A stretch of DNA of 25,383 nucleotides from Defluviitaleaceae bacterium (GTDB lineage: Bacteria > Bacillota > Clostridia > Lachnospirales > WQUN01): assembly GCA_009782245.1 (NCBI GenBank), contig WRKK01000357.1, positions 1 through 25,383 of the forward strand, read 5' to 3'. Positions within the stretch are counted from its first letter, which is position 1, and every line of letters starts with the position of its first letter. Shown piece by piece: positions 8,765 to 16,304 of this stretch. Under the pieces are notes generated by a model. That model was given only the letters and a program-made list of their open reading frames with translations, ran no database searches and had not been told where the DNA came from. The position numbers and the translations under genes are program-made.

Positions 8765-8907
8765 GCCAATCAAGGCTGAATCTTAAAATTATGGCTTTGT
8801 GCCATTCGCCATTGTTTCAAGGCTATAAAAAAGGCTATAAAAAAAGCTATAAAAAAGGCTATAAAAATAGAAAAACAGAACCGCAAAATTTTTCAGCCTT
8901 GATTGGC
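8765..8907. repeat. 143-bp element: 16-bp perfect inverted repeats flanking 4 x 12-bp tandem repeats
   Basis: GCCAATCAAGGCTGAA at 8765-8780 is exactly complementary to TTCAGCCTTGATTGGC at 8892-8907. Inside are four 12-bp units of GGCTATAAAAAA type (8821-8868). The element begins 5 bp after the NYN gene stop. It could be a large RNA stem-loop at the 3' end of the transcript or a small non-autonomous mobile-element remnant. A 41-codon frame from ATG 8791 would encode Gly-Tyr-Lys-Lys repeats but has no ribosome binding site. No duplicated target site was recognised. Confidence 0.7.
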
Positions 8908-9021
8908 ATAACTTGATTGTCATAAAATCTTAAAATATCAAAAATAACCCGAAATTACAGAGCAACCGAGAGGAGGACGGCGTTCTTTTCCCATAACTAT
9001 CCGCAATCAGCGCCAAAATAT

Positions 9022-10272
9022 ATGAAATTACTAATTGTGCCAAAACCCGTTTTAAGTAGCGATTTAGCCGTTATGTCTTACTGCTTTCGCTACCAGCGGG
9101 GCGGCGAATATCTAGCCGATCAGTATCAGGCCCGTTTGCTAGACGGCATTGTTAATTTGCCCTGCCTTACTGTTTTGGAAGATGTTGGGCTAGACGGCTT
9201 TACTAACGGCGAACCGCTTTTTGTTCCCATTAACCATTTTACACTGCTCGCCGACGTTACACGACAATGTAGCCAACCGCCCGAAAAAATTATCTTCCTA
9301 TTAGATAGCCACATTCCAGTAGAACCATTATTTATTGACTGCATTACAAAGTTGAAAGACCTGGGTTTTCGCTTTGCCGTTGAAGATGTGAAAAATTACG
9401 ATACCATGAAACCCATCATCGAACTATGCGATTTCATTTTTATCAGCTTTAAGTACAACACGGAACAAAGTGGCACGCCGTACCAAGCCGTTATGAAAAA
9501 ATTTCCCAAATTGACGTTTATAGCATCGGAGGTAAACGATATTGAAGTTTTCAAAAAAATTAGAAACGTAGGCTTTTCATTTTTTGAAGGACGTTTTTAT
9601 AACCTGCCGCTAACCTACGGTCAAAACACTATAGCGCCAATAAAAGTCAACCGTATCCAGCTGATAAACCTTGTTCGTGAAGAGGATTTTGCAATAGAAG
9701 AAATTGTTAAAATTGTGGGGCAAGATACCGCACTAACAATTTCGCTGTTACAGTTGGTAAACTCGCCTTATTTGGGACTTTCGCAGAAGATTAGTAGCTT
9801 GCAACAGGCGGGTGCATTGCTAGGGCAAAACGAACTACGCAAATGGGTTACAACCGCCACAACCGAGTTGCTTTCCGAAGATAGACCCGACGAACTAACG
9901 CGCCTTTCGTTAATACGGGCAAAATTTGCCGAAAACCTTGCAACTAGCTTTGAAATGGGGATTCATGCTCAATCGCTGTTTCTTATGGGATTATTCTCTG
10001 TGCTGGACGTTGTCCTGGAAATGCCCATGGAAGAGGCATTGAAAGTTATCGTTGTCTCCAAGGATATTCACGAGGCGCTGGTTGCTGGCACGGGCAGTTT
10101 TTTTCCTATACTAAATTTTATGATGGCATACGAATCGGCACAATGGAGCGAAGTCAACCGTCTTATGGCACTACATAACCTCGATATTGAACGTGTATTC
10201 GCCTCCTATATAGAAACTATCCGCTGGTATTCAAGCATTACTTCCCTTGTGGTAGAAGAAGAACAGCGATAA
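9022..10272 (+). CDS. EAL/HDOD domain signalling protein (YuxH-like)
   Basis: The 416 aa protein has a degenerate EAL-like N-terminal half and a C-terminal HDOD domain. The first half starts like the family (LLIVPKPVLSSDLAVMSYCF versus the usual RQPI-type start) and retains FVPINHFTLL and GFRFAVEDVKNYDTMKPIIE, but not the EAL catalytic signature, so phosphodiesterase activity is not expected. The HDOD half begins about residue 205, with VKIVGQDTALTISLLQLVNS and LGQNELRKWV. Such proteins are usually regulatory scaffolds linked to c-di-GMP, motility or stress. The ATG at 9022 fits family length but has no ribosome binding site. A strong AGGAGG lies 46 bp upstream (8971-8976) with no usual start codon near it. 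Confidence 0.85.
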   Translation: MKLLIVPKPVLSSDLAVMSYCFRYQRGGEYLADQYQARLLDGIVNLPCLTVLEDVGLDGFTNGEPLFVPINHFTLLADVTRQCSQPPEKIIFLLDSHIPVEPLFIDCITKLKDLGFRFAVEDVKNYDTMKPIIELCDFIFISFKYNTEQSGTPYQAVMKKFPKLTFIASEVNDIEVFKKIRNVGFSFFEGRFYNLPLTYGQNTIAPIKVNRIQLINLVREEDFAIEEIVKIVGQDTALTISLLQLVNSPYLGLSQKISSLQQAGALLGQNELRKWVTTATTELLSEDRPDELTRLSLIRAKFAENLATSFEMGIHAQSLFLMGLFSVLDVVLEMPMEEALKVIVVSKDIHEALVAGTGSFFPILNFMMAYESAQWSEVNRLMALHNLDIERVFASYIETIRWYSSITSLVVEEEQR

Positions 10273-10307
10273 TATCAACTATATCAACAATATCAATAAT
10301 ATCCAAC
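10272..10307. repeat. 4 x 9-bp tandem repeat after the EAL/HDOD stop
   Basis: Four 9-bp units (ATATCAACT, ATATCAACA, ATATCAATA, ATATCCAAC) start at the stop codon of the EAL/HDOD gene. The rest of this intergenic region (to 10444) is AT-rich, with no clear terminator or promoter. Confidence 0.65.
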
Positions 10308-10444
10308 AAAAGCGAAAAACGCACAAAATTAAGGGTGTGTGGGCAAATTTTAACGAACATTTTTTCGTAACATGATAAATTTGTCCGCACATCAGAAATA
10401 TCGGAACGGGCAAACAGCAGAAACGGTAGAAAGTGAGGTAGCAG

Positions 10445-10969
10445 TTGAAAATACTAACAAAAGAAAAAATATACAGCGGCCCTATATTTGATTTAACGCA
10501 CCAAACAATAGAACTTCCCAACGGCGAAACGGTGCAGCGAGATGTGTTGATTCACAGCGGTGCGGCAATGATTATAGCGGTAACAAACGAGGGCAAGCTA
10601 ATAATGGTACGCCAGCACAGGGCTGGCACAAATGCAATGACGCTGGAATTTCCCGCTGGCAAGCTAGATCCGCCAGAAGAGCCGCAAGATTGTGCCATAC
10701 GTGAACTAGAAGAAGAAACAGGCTACAAAGCCAATAAAATAAGGCTGTTGCTGAAACTCTTCCCCGTTGCGGCTTACTGCACCGAGCAAATAAGCGTGTT
10801 TTTGGCGGAAGACCTAACGCCTGGCAAAACTGCTCCAGATATGGACGAATTTGTAGAAATTGAAATATACACGCTTGACGAACTACTGAAAATGCTAGAA
10901 AACGGCGAAATTATCGACATGAAAACCGTAATGGGCATTTTGTACTACGCACGGTTGGTTGGTAAATAA
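10445..10969 (+). CDS. Nudix hydrolase, ADP-ribose pyrophosphatase type
   Basis: The 174 aa protein carries a perfect Nudix box, GX5EX7REUXEEXGU, around residues 76-98: GKLDPPEE, then IRELEEETGY. Size, the N-terminal KEKIYSGPIFDLTHQTIELP and the central VRQHRAGT match the ADP-ribose/NUDT5-like pyrophosphatase subfamily, which hydrolyses ADP-ribose to AMP and ribose 5-phosphate. The start is a TTG at 10445, with GTGAGG about 7 bp upstream and no in-frame ATG that would preserve the conserved N-terminus. It is followed after 47 bp by the Gfo/Idh gene, possibly in the same transcript. Confidence 0.93.
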   Translation: MKILTKEKIYSGPIFDLTHQTIELPNGETVQRDVLIHSGAAMIIAVTNEGKLIMVRQHRAGTNAMTLEFPAGKLDPPEEPQDCAIRELEEETGYKANKIRLLLKLFPVAAYCTEQISVFLAEDLTPGKTAPDMDEFVEIEIYTLDELLKMLENGEIIDMKTVMGILYYARLVGK

Positions 10970-11016
10970 AAAATGTCCCCAAAAAAGAAGTAATATCAGA
11001 ATTGAGAGGTGTAACA

Positions 11017-12102
11017 ATGGCAGCAGATGGAATGAATTATGCGCCAAAAGGCAAACCAAACCCCGTTGTAAAAGCGGGAGAATTTGTTTTTGCGGCAGTT
11101 GGCTTAGATCACGGTCATATAGGCGGAATGTGCAACGGGCTTATCGAAGCGGGTGCAACGCTGAAATATATTTACGATACCGATGCAGATAGGCTGGCGA
11201 GGTATTTGAAAGAATACCCAACGGCAAAGGCGGCGGCAAGCGAAGAAGAAGTTTTGAACGATCCAGAAATAAAATTAATAGCAAACGCTGGAATCCCGTC
11301 CGAACGCTGTGCAACGGGCTTGCGGGCAATGCAAGCGGGTAAAGATTATTTTACCGACAAAGCCCCGCTAACAACTTTGGAACAACTGGCACAAGCCCGC
11401 GAAACTACCCAAAAAACAGGCAAAAAATATGCGGTGTATTATTCCGAACGACTGCACGTTGAGGCGGCGGTTTTTGCAACGGAACTTATAGCGGACGGTG
11501 CAATAGGTAAAGTTGTGCAAACTATCGGAATGGGTCCGCATAGGGCAAACCCCAGTTGGCGGCCTAAGTGGTTTTTTGAACGGGAACATTACGGCGGCAT
11601 TTTGTGCGATATTGGCAGCCACCAAATAGAGCAGTTTCTGCACTATACAGGGGCAAAAAGCGCCGAGATTGTCATGGCACAAGTGGAAAACTATAACAAT
11701 CCGCAATATCCAGGGCTGGACGATTTTGGCGATTGCAAATTGTTGGCAGATAACGGTGCAACGGGCTACTTTAGGGTTGACTGGTTTACGCCAGACGGGC
11801 TTTCCACCTGGGGCGACGGCCGCACTTTCATACTAGGCACAGACGGCTACATAGAAATGCGAAAATATGTTGATTTTGCCAGAAGTAAACAAGGCGGCAA
11901 CTTGTATCTAGCCAACCACAAAGTAGAGCAATATTTTGACGTAAACGGAAAAGTTGGACACCCGTATTTTGGGCAACTAATATTGGATTGCCTTAACCGC
12001 ACAGAAAACGCAATGACCCAAGAACACGCATTTTTAGCGGCAGAATTATGTGTAAAAGCACAGATGATGGCGGAAAAGGCTAAGGGGATTGTTAGGCAGT
12101 AG
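11017..12102 (+). CDS. Gfo/Idh/MocA family oxidoreductase
   Basis: The 361 aa protein starts at ATG 11017, with GAGAGGTG 6 bp upstream; a TTG at 11002 sits before that site and is rejected. The N-terminal Rossmann fold has FAAVGLDHGHIGGMCNGL in the nucleotide-binding position. The usual EKP motif is replaced by DKAPL, and the C-terminal substrate domain has GGILCDIGSHQIEQFLHY, with the HxxxD-like catalytic region typical of sugar/inositol dehydrogenases. This family oxidises or reduces sugars, inositols or related compounds with NAD(P). The substrate is not predictable. No sugar transporter or isomerase is adjacent. Confidence 0.9.
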   Translation: MAADGMNYAPKGKPNPVVKAGEFVFAAVGLDHGHIGGMCNGLIEAGATLKYIYDTDADRLARYLKEYPTAKAAASEEEVLNDPEIKLIANAGIPSERCATGLRAMQAGKDYFTDKAPLTTLEQLAQARETTQKTGKKYAVYYSERLHVEAAVFATELIADGAIGKVVQTIGMGPHRANPSWRPKWFFEREHYGGILCDIGSHQIEQFLHYTGAKSAEIVMAQVENYNNPQYPGLDDFGDCKLLADNGATGYFRVDWFTPDGLSTWGDGRTFILGTDGYIEMRKYVDFARSKQGGNLYLANHKVEQYFDVNGKVGHPYFGQLILDCLNRTENAMTQEHAFLAAELCVKAQMMAEKAKGIVRQ

Positions 12103-12178
12103 AATTTTTTGTACACATTAAAAATGCGAACCAGTAGTTGGAAAATTTTGTTTGAAAAAACGTAGGAGCGACCGTTTG

Positions 12179-12267
12179 CCCCCAACCAACGAGGGGGGCG
12201 TTGGTGTTGGGGGTTTCACAACGGGCGACCGACCCGCCAGCGTAGGGGCGACCGTCCTCGGTCGCCC
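12179..12267. repeat. GC-rich intergenic repeat with hairpins
   Basis: The 348-bp gap between the oxidoreductase and degV genes holds a GC-rich patch with no convincing gene. GGGCGACCG-TCCT-CGGTCGCCC (12246-12267) is a perfect 9-bp stem. CCCCCAACCAAC (12179-12190) pairs nearly completely with GTTGGTGTTGGGGG (12200-12213). A GCGACCG-to-GTTTGCCC motif occurs twice. GTAGGGGCGACC-type sequences are widespread dispersed repeats in Firmicutes and some cyanobacteria (general knowledge). The AT-rich remainder contains the degV promoter. Confidence 0.6.
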
Positions 12268-12356
12268 GTTTGCCCACCTGCTGGACGGGCAGATCCCCAA
12301 CCATTCCGATACAAACTAAATCAAGAAATATTTTTTAATATTGACAACCTAACATT

Positions 12357-12384
12357 TGCACACACAAAAAAATATGTTATAATT
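12357..12384 (+). promoter_or_regulatory. Candidate promoter for the DegV gene
   Basis: TTGCAC at 12357-12362 and TATAAT at 12379-12384 are 16 bp apart, about 65 bp upstream of the start. A perfect TTGACA at 12342-12347 is too far upstream (31 bp) to pair with this -10. The TTGCAC/GTTATAAT arrangement recurs upstream of the five-FMN-domain gene. Confidence 0.6.
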
Positions 12385-12450
12385 AAATCAATACCGTATT
12401 GCAGTAAAATGCGATGCAAATAAAACATAATAGAATAAAAGAGGTGTGCA

Positions 12451-13290
12451 ATGATTAGAATTTTAACCGACACGGGCAGCGATATTACCCACTTGGGTGC
12501 GCCCGCACTGGGCATGGAATCTGTCGAACTTGACATTAAATTTAACGAGTTTGAATACGATTACCGTAACGATCCCGAGTTCAAAGTTTTTTACAGCAAC
12601 CTGGAACGCGCCAAAGATTTACCTAGCACAAGCCAAGTAAACCCTAGCCAATATTTGGAAGTTTTTAACGATGCCAAGGCAAAAGGCGATGAAGTGCTAG
12701 TTGTAACCCTTTCTGGCGGTATAAGCGGAACGTACGCTTCCGCTAAAATGGCACAAGAAGAATGTGATTACCCTGGTATTGTTGTTGTGGATTCTCGCAA
12801 CGCTATTATTGCCCAACGTGTTATGGCGGAACACGCCGTAAAAATGCGGGACGAGGGCAAAGATATACTAGAAATTGAAAAAGTTTTGGTTGACGTTAGC
12901 CAAAAAATGTGCCTTACAGCCTGTCTCGACACGCTAACCTACCTTAAAAAAGGCGGCAGAGTTCCACCCGCAATGGCAATTATCGGCAATGCAATAAAAA
13001 TTAAACCCGTTATTGCTATCATAGAGGGCAAAGTTGAGGCCATCGACAAAGTCCGTGGTACACAAGCAGGTATGCGTGCCATCTGGGATAAACTAGAAAA
13101 AGACGGCTTTGACGAAAATTGGCCTATCTGCTTTGGACACACCAACAGCGAAGAACGTGGACGGGAATTTATGAACGAAACCGTAAAAAAATTTGGCATT
13201 AAAGAATCTAAAATGTACCCCGTGGGCGGCGTAATCGGCACTCATACTGGCTCGGGTGCTATTGTTGTAACTTACGTGAAAAAATCGTAA
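12451..13290 (+). CDS. DegV family (fatty-acid-binding) protein
   Basis: The 279 aa protein has the hallmarks of the DegV/FakB family: ILTDTGSDI at the N-terminus, PSTSQVNPSQYLEVF, VVTLSGGISGTYASA, the VVDSR segment, and LKKGGRVPP in the middle. FakB proteins bind an acyl chain and present it to a FakA kinase for phospholipid synthesis. No fakA is adjacent, so this specific role is an inference and many DegV paralogues have no defined partner. AGAGGTG lies before ATG 12451. The gene stands alone, with its own promoter upstream and a terminator downstream. Confidence 0.93.
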   Translation: MIRILTDTGSDITHLGAPALGMESVELDIKFNEFEYDYRNDPEFKVFYSNLERAKDLPSTSQVNPSQYLEVFNDAKAKGDEVLVVTLSGGISGTYASAKMAQEECDYPGIVVVDSRNAIIAQRVMAEHAVKMRDEGKDILEIEKVLVDVSQKMCLTACLDTLTYLKKGGRVPPAMAIIGNAIKIKPVIAIIEGKVEAIDKVRGTQAGMRAIWDKLEKDGFDENWPICFGHTNSEERGREFMNETVKKFGIKESKMYPVGGVIGTHTGSGAIVVTYVKKS

Positions 13291-13310
13291 AAAATCGTAA
13301 AAAATAAATA
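13281..13310. repeat. Imperfect 3 x 10-bp tandem repeat across the degV stop
   Basis: Units AAAATCGTAA, AAAATCGTAA and AAAATAAATA run across the TAA stop codon of the DegV gene (13288-13290). Confidence 0.5.
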
Positions 13311-13371
13311 AAAAATTAAAATAAGTAAAAAAATTTTTTGCACGGCTTGCCTAGCAAAAATTAAAAAATAT

Positions 13372-13402
13372 TCCGTCTTGCCCTTGTAAGGCGGATTTTT
13401 TT
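13372..13402 (+). terminator. Rho-independent terminator after the DegV gene
   Basis: TCCGTCTT (13372-13379) pairs with AAGGCGGA (13388-13395), including one G-U pair, across an 8-nt loop, and is followed directly by a run of seven T. An A-rich tract precedes the stem, so it may also work on the opposite strand. The rest of the 13291-13598 gap is AT-rich and holds the promoter of the next gene. Confidence 0.8.
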
Positions 13403-13459
13403 GTCATTAAATTGTAACCAAAATTTAATATTTCAAAAAAATTATGTCGCAAAAAACAC

Positions 13460-13488
13460 TTGCACAAAAAAATAGTTTGTGTTATAAT
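13460..13488 (+). promoter_or_regulatory. Candidate promoter of the electron-transfer operon
   Basis: TTGCAC (13460-13465) and TATAAT (13483-13488) are separated by 17 bp, placing transcription start about 100 bp before the start codon of the five-FMN-domain gene. It follows the DegV terminator, so it is the best candidate for the promoter of everything downstream to the window end. No other clear terminator is seen in between. Confidence 0.65.
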
Positions 13489-13598
13489 TTTATTGTTCAA
13501 AAACATTAGCAACTTGCGTGGATATTTTGGGTCGCCCATTTTACACTAAAACTAAACCCCAACCGCATTTTGCATTATGAAACGGAGGAGTTTTTGTA

Positions 13599-16112
13599 AT
13601 GAAGAGATTTTTAGCAGCAACTGTGTCTGCGATTGTCCTTTTTGCGGCACTGGCCAACCCGTTACCCGTATTTGCCAACGACATCAGCATTGACGGCGAA
13701 ACCAGAACCTTTGCGACCGCTACTGTGGTAAACGGCGTTATGCTGTTTCCCGTGCGCGAGGCTTTTGAGGGCCTTGGCTTTACTGTAGGTTGGGACGGCG
13801 CTACAGCACAAATTACGCTAACAAGAGGCGATGATTCTGTATTATTGTCCGTAGGTAGTGCAACTGTTACCTTAAACGGCACAGATACCGCCATCGAAGC
13901 ACCTGTGCAAATTGTTCAGGACGGCATTTCTTTTATGCCACTAGCTACTGTTCTTACTGGATTAGGCTACAATGTTGTTACCGACACTGTTGCTGTGGTT
14001 CAACCAGAACCAGAACCACCAGTGGTTGAAGAGCCACCTGCACCAGTAGTTGAAGAACCCGCACCTGCTCCCGCAGGCGATGTTACTACTGCAACTGTTA
14101 CAGTAGATGGCTACATTGGTCCAATTACTGTGCAAGTTTCCTTGCAAGACAACGTTCCTGTTGCAGTTGAGGTTGTTAGCCACACCGAAACACCACCATT
14201 CTTTGCCATGGCAGAACCTAGCACTTCTAACGCTATCGTTGCCGCTGGCACTTGGGAGGGCATTGTTGCTGCTGACGTAGCAAGCGGTGCAACCGTTACT
14301 GGTCAAGCTATCATCGATGCTGTGCGCCAAGCAGTTGAGGGCGTAGCACCTGTTGTTGACGAACCCGCAGTAGAAGAACCTGCTGTAGAAGAGCCAGCTG
14401 CAGAAGAACCTGCTGACGAAGTTGCAGAAGAACCTGCTGACGAAGTTGCAGAAGAACCCGCTGACGAGCCAGCAGAAGAAGTACCAACAGATGTTGAACC
14501 GCAAGATATGCCAACCGTTGACGTTTTAGACGGCGTTAGCATACAAACTGTTACAGTTGACGGCTATATTGGCCCAATTACTGTACAAGTTTCCTTGCAA
14601 GGCAACACGCCTTTTGCAGTTGAGGTTGTTAGCCACACCGAAACACCACCTTTCTTTGCTATGGCATCGCCAGCAACTGAAGATGCTATTGTTGCCGCTG
14701 GCACTTGGGACGGTATTATCGCCGCTGACGTAGCAAGCGGTGCAACCGTTACTGGTCAAGCTATCATTGATGCTGTACGTGAGGCAATCGAAAACGTAGA
14801 AGTACCATTGGTTACAGAGCCACCAGAGGGCGTTGCAGTTTCAGAACCTGAACCAGACGAAGAAGTTGCAGAAGAACCCGCTGACGAAGTTGCAGAAGAA
14901 CCCGCTGACGAAGATGCAGATGAACCCGCTGACGAAGATGCAGAAGAACCAGCAGACGAACCCGCTGACGAAGTAGCAGCAGAAGTTGGCGAAAACGGTT
15001 TACCAATCGCAACAGCAACGTTTACACCTGGTGTACAAACCGTTACTGTTCCTGGTTGGCAAGAGGCACCAATGACGGTAGAAGTTACTTTTACCGAAAA
15101 CCAAATAACGGACGTTGTTTTAACTGAACATGGCGAGTCCATGTACGGCTCTGGTTGGGCGTTCCGTGCATTACCTGGCGTACCCGATCAAATCGTTGTT
15201 CGCCAATCTACACAAGATATTGACGCTTTCACGGGCGCAACAGTTACTCGTGATGCCGTTATCGCCGCAGTTGAAGAGGCTATCACTTTGGCAGGAGCAG
15301 ATCCCGCTGATTTAGAACCTCAATTTATTACAGAACCATTGCCAGGCGATTTGTTTATTCCTGGTTTTGTTGAAGTTACCGTGCCAGCCAACACTATGGC
15401 GTTGGACGGCAGCCCAATAGTTGAGGGCGAACCAAGAATTTTGTACAGTTTGGACACCGACATGAACTTGCGTATCTCGTTTGGTAGAAACGAATTTCAT
15501 GTGCATTCTGGCGGCGCATTTGGCTTAGGTCAAGGCGGCGGCGGACACGGCGAATCCGTTACCGAGGCCGGCGGCATTAGCGGCGGCACATGGGGCGGCT
15601 GGTGGTTTAGACAAACTGTAAACCATCAAGTAAACGACAGACAAACCACCCAAGGCATCGACATCTTTACTGGTGCAACATATTCAGCCGCAGCTATAAT
15701 TTGGGGCTTGGAGCAAGGCATGATTCAACAAGGTGGCGACCCTGCCGCAGTTACAGGCAGAGATTATCCGCTAACACAAATTCAACGTAACCCAACCGCC
15801 GAGCCAGATGCACCATTCTTCGTGCCAGGCGTTTACACCGTTACTGTTGACGGTTATATCGGACCTATTGAAATTAGAGTTACCCTTGACCGCACAAACG
15901 TACGCCGCATTGAAATCCTTTCACATACCGAAACAGAAGCCTTCTGGGATATGGTTTGGGGTGCACCTGCCGATAACGTTATCCGTGATGCTATCTTCGA
16001 AGCACAATTTGCTGGCTTAGACGACATTGATTTAGTTACGGGCGCAACTTACTCGTCTGCGGCTATCATCGAAGCAGTACGCCAAGCAATAGAACTAGCC
16101 TGGATTGACTAA
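13599..16112 (+). CDS. Secreted protein with copper amine oxidase-like N-terminal domain and five FMN-binding domains
   Basis: The 837 aa protein has a Sec signal peptide (MKRFLAATVSAIVLFAALA then NPLPVFA; cleavage near residue 26). A copper amine oxidase N-terminal-like (stalk) domain follows (about 28-130), with VNGVMLFPVREAFEGLGF. Then come five FMN-binding domains (NqrC C-terminal/RnfG-like). Each ends in the ApbE flavinylation motif Dxx(s/t)gAT, with predicted FMN-linked threonines at about T232, T383, T548, T694 and T817. Domains 1, 2, 3 and part of 4 are separated by very acidic Glu/Pro/Ala/Asp linkers with 24-bp coding repeats. Domain 4 has a Gly-rich insertion. No LPXTG, SLH or transmembrane anchor is seen. 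The expected role is carrying electrons outside the membrane. A strong GGAGGAG site lies 9 bp before the ATG. Confidence 0.9.
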   Translation: MKRFLAATVSAIVLFAALANPLPVFANDISIDGETRTFATATVVNGVMLFPVREAFEGLGFTVGWDGATAQITLTRGDDSVLLSVGSATVTLNGTDTAIEAPVQIVQDGISFMPLATVLTGLGYNVVTDTVAVVQPEPEPPVVEEPPAPVVEEPAPAPAGDVTTATVTVDGYIGPITVQVSLQDNVPVAVEVVSHTETPPFFAMAEPSTSNAIVAAGTWEGIVAADVASGATVTGQAIIDAVRQAVEGVAPVVDEPAVEEPAVEEPAAEEPADEVAEEPADEVAEEPADEPAEEVPTDVEPQDMPTVDVLDGVSIQTVTVDGYIGPITVQVSLQGNTPFAVEVVSHTETPPFFAMASPATEDAIVAAGTWDGIIAADVASGATVTGQAIIDAVREAIENVEVPLVTEPPEGVAVSEPEPDEEVAEEPADEVAEEPADEDADEPADEDAEEPADEPADEVAAEVGENGLPIATATFTPGVQTVTVPGWQEAPMTVEVTFTENQITDVVLTEHGESMYGSGWAFRALPGVPDQIVVRQSTQDIDAFTGATVTRDAVIAAVEEAITLAGADPADLEPQFITEPLPGDLFIPGFVEVTVPANTMALDGSPIVEGEPRILYSLDTDMNLRISFGRNEFHVHSGGAFGLGQGGGGHGESVTEAGGISGGTWGGWWFRQTVNHQVNDRQTTQGIDIFTGATYSAAAIIWGLEQGMIQQGGDPAAVTGRDYPLTQIQRNPTAEPDAPFFVPGVYTVTVDGYIGPIEIRVTLDRTNVRRIEILSHTETEAFWDMVWGAPADNVIRDAIFEAQFAGLDDIDLVTGATYSSAAIIEAVRQAIELAWID

Positions 16113-16114
16113 TT

Positions 16115-16179
16115 GACTTAAATCTGACTTGAATCTGACTTTAATCGGACTTTAATCTGACAAAAAAAATCAGATTAAA
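16115..16179. repeat. 4 x 11-bp tandem repeat ending in a hairpin
   Basis: Four 11-bp units (GACTTAAATCT, GACTTGAATCT, GACTTTAATCG, GACTTTAATCT) cover 16115-16158, starting 2 bp after the stop. The last unit provides the left arm of a perfect 10-bp inverted repeat, TTTAATCTGA (16151-16160) with TCAGATTAAA (16170-16179), around a 9-nt A-rich loop. No T-run follows, so read-through into ndh2 is expected. Confidence 0.65.
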
Positions 16180-16238
16180 TCAGATTAACCCAGGCAAAAA
16201 ATCAGAACAAACTAATAAAATAACAGCCTAATAGGCTT

Positions 16239-16279
16239 GTGGGGAACAGCTGCACTCGCTGAGCGTAGTTGTTTCCTAC
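16239..16279 (+). promoter_or_regulatory. 14-bp RNA hairpin directly upstream of the ndh2 ribosome binding site
   Basis: GTGGGGAACAGCTG (16239-16252) can pair along its full length with TAGTTGTTTCCTAC (16266-16279) using ten Watson-Crick and four G-U pairs. The loop contains a small CGC-TGA-GCG stem. The G-U pairs work only in + strand RNA, which suggests an RNA element. AGGAGGG (16287-16293) follows 7 nt later. It may adjust expression or mRNA stability between the FMN-protein gene and ndh2. Confidence 0.55.
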
Positions 16280-16304
16280 ATTTTTGAGGAGGGCAAAACC
16301 CACT

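Noticed and set aside
8716..8916. 66-codon frame with Gly-Tyr-Lys-Lys repeats after the NYN gene
   Set aside because: It has no ribosome binding site, overlaps the end of the NYN gene, and its repeats follow from the 12-bp DNA repeat inside an inverted-repeat element.
8930..9021. c-di-GMP riboswitch before the EAL/HDOD gene
   Set aside because: The leader was compared from memory with the GEMM-I consensus and lacks its conserved core, so no riboswitch is claimed.
12092..12304. Minus-strand frames over the GC-rich patch between the oxidoreductase and degV genes
   Set aside because: They read through hairpin repeats, have no convincing start signal and give no recognisable protein.
12342..12347. 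Perfect TTGACA as -35 of the degV promoter
   Set aside because: It is 31 bp from the TATAAT, too far; TTGCAC at 12357 has proper spacing.
14303..15142. Ser/Ala/Gly-rich minus-strand frames
   Set aside because: They are shadows of the acidic Glu/Pro/Ala linkers of the five-FMN protein on the + strand.
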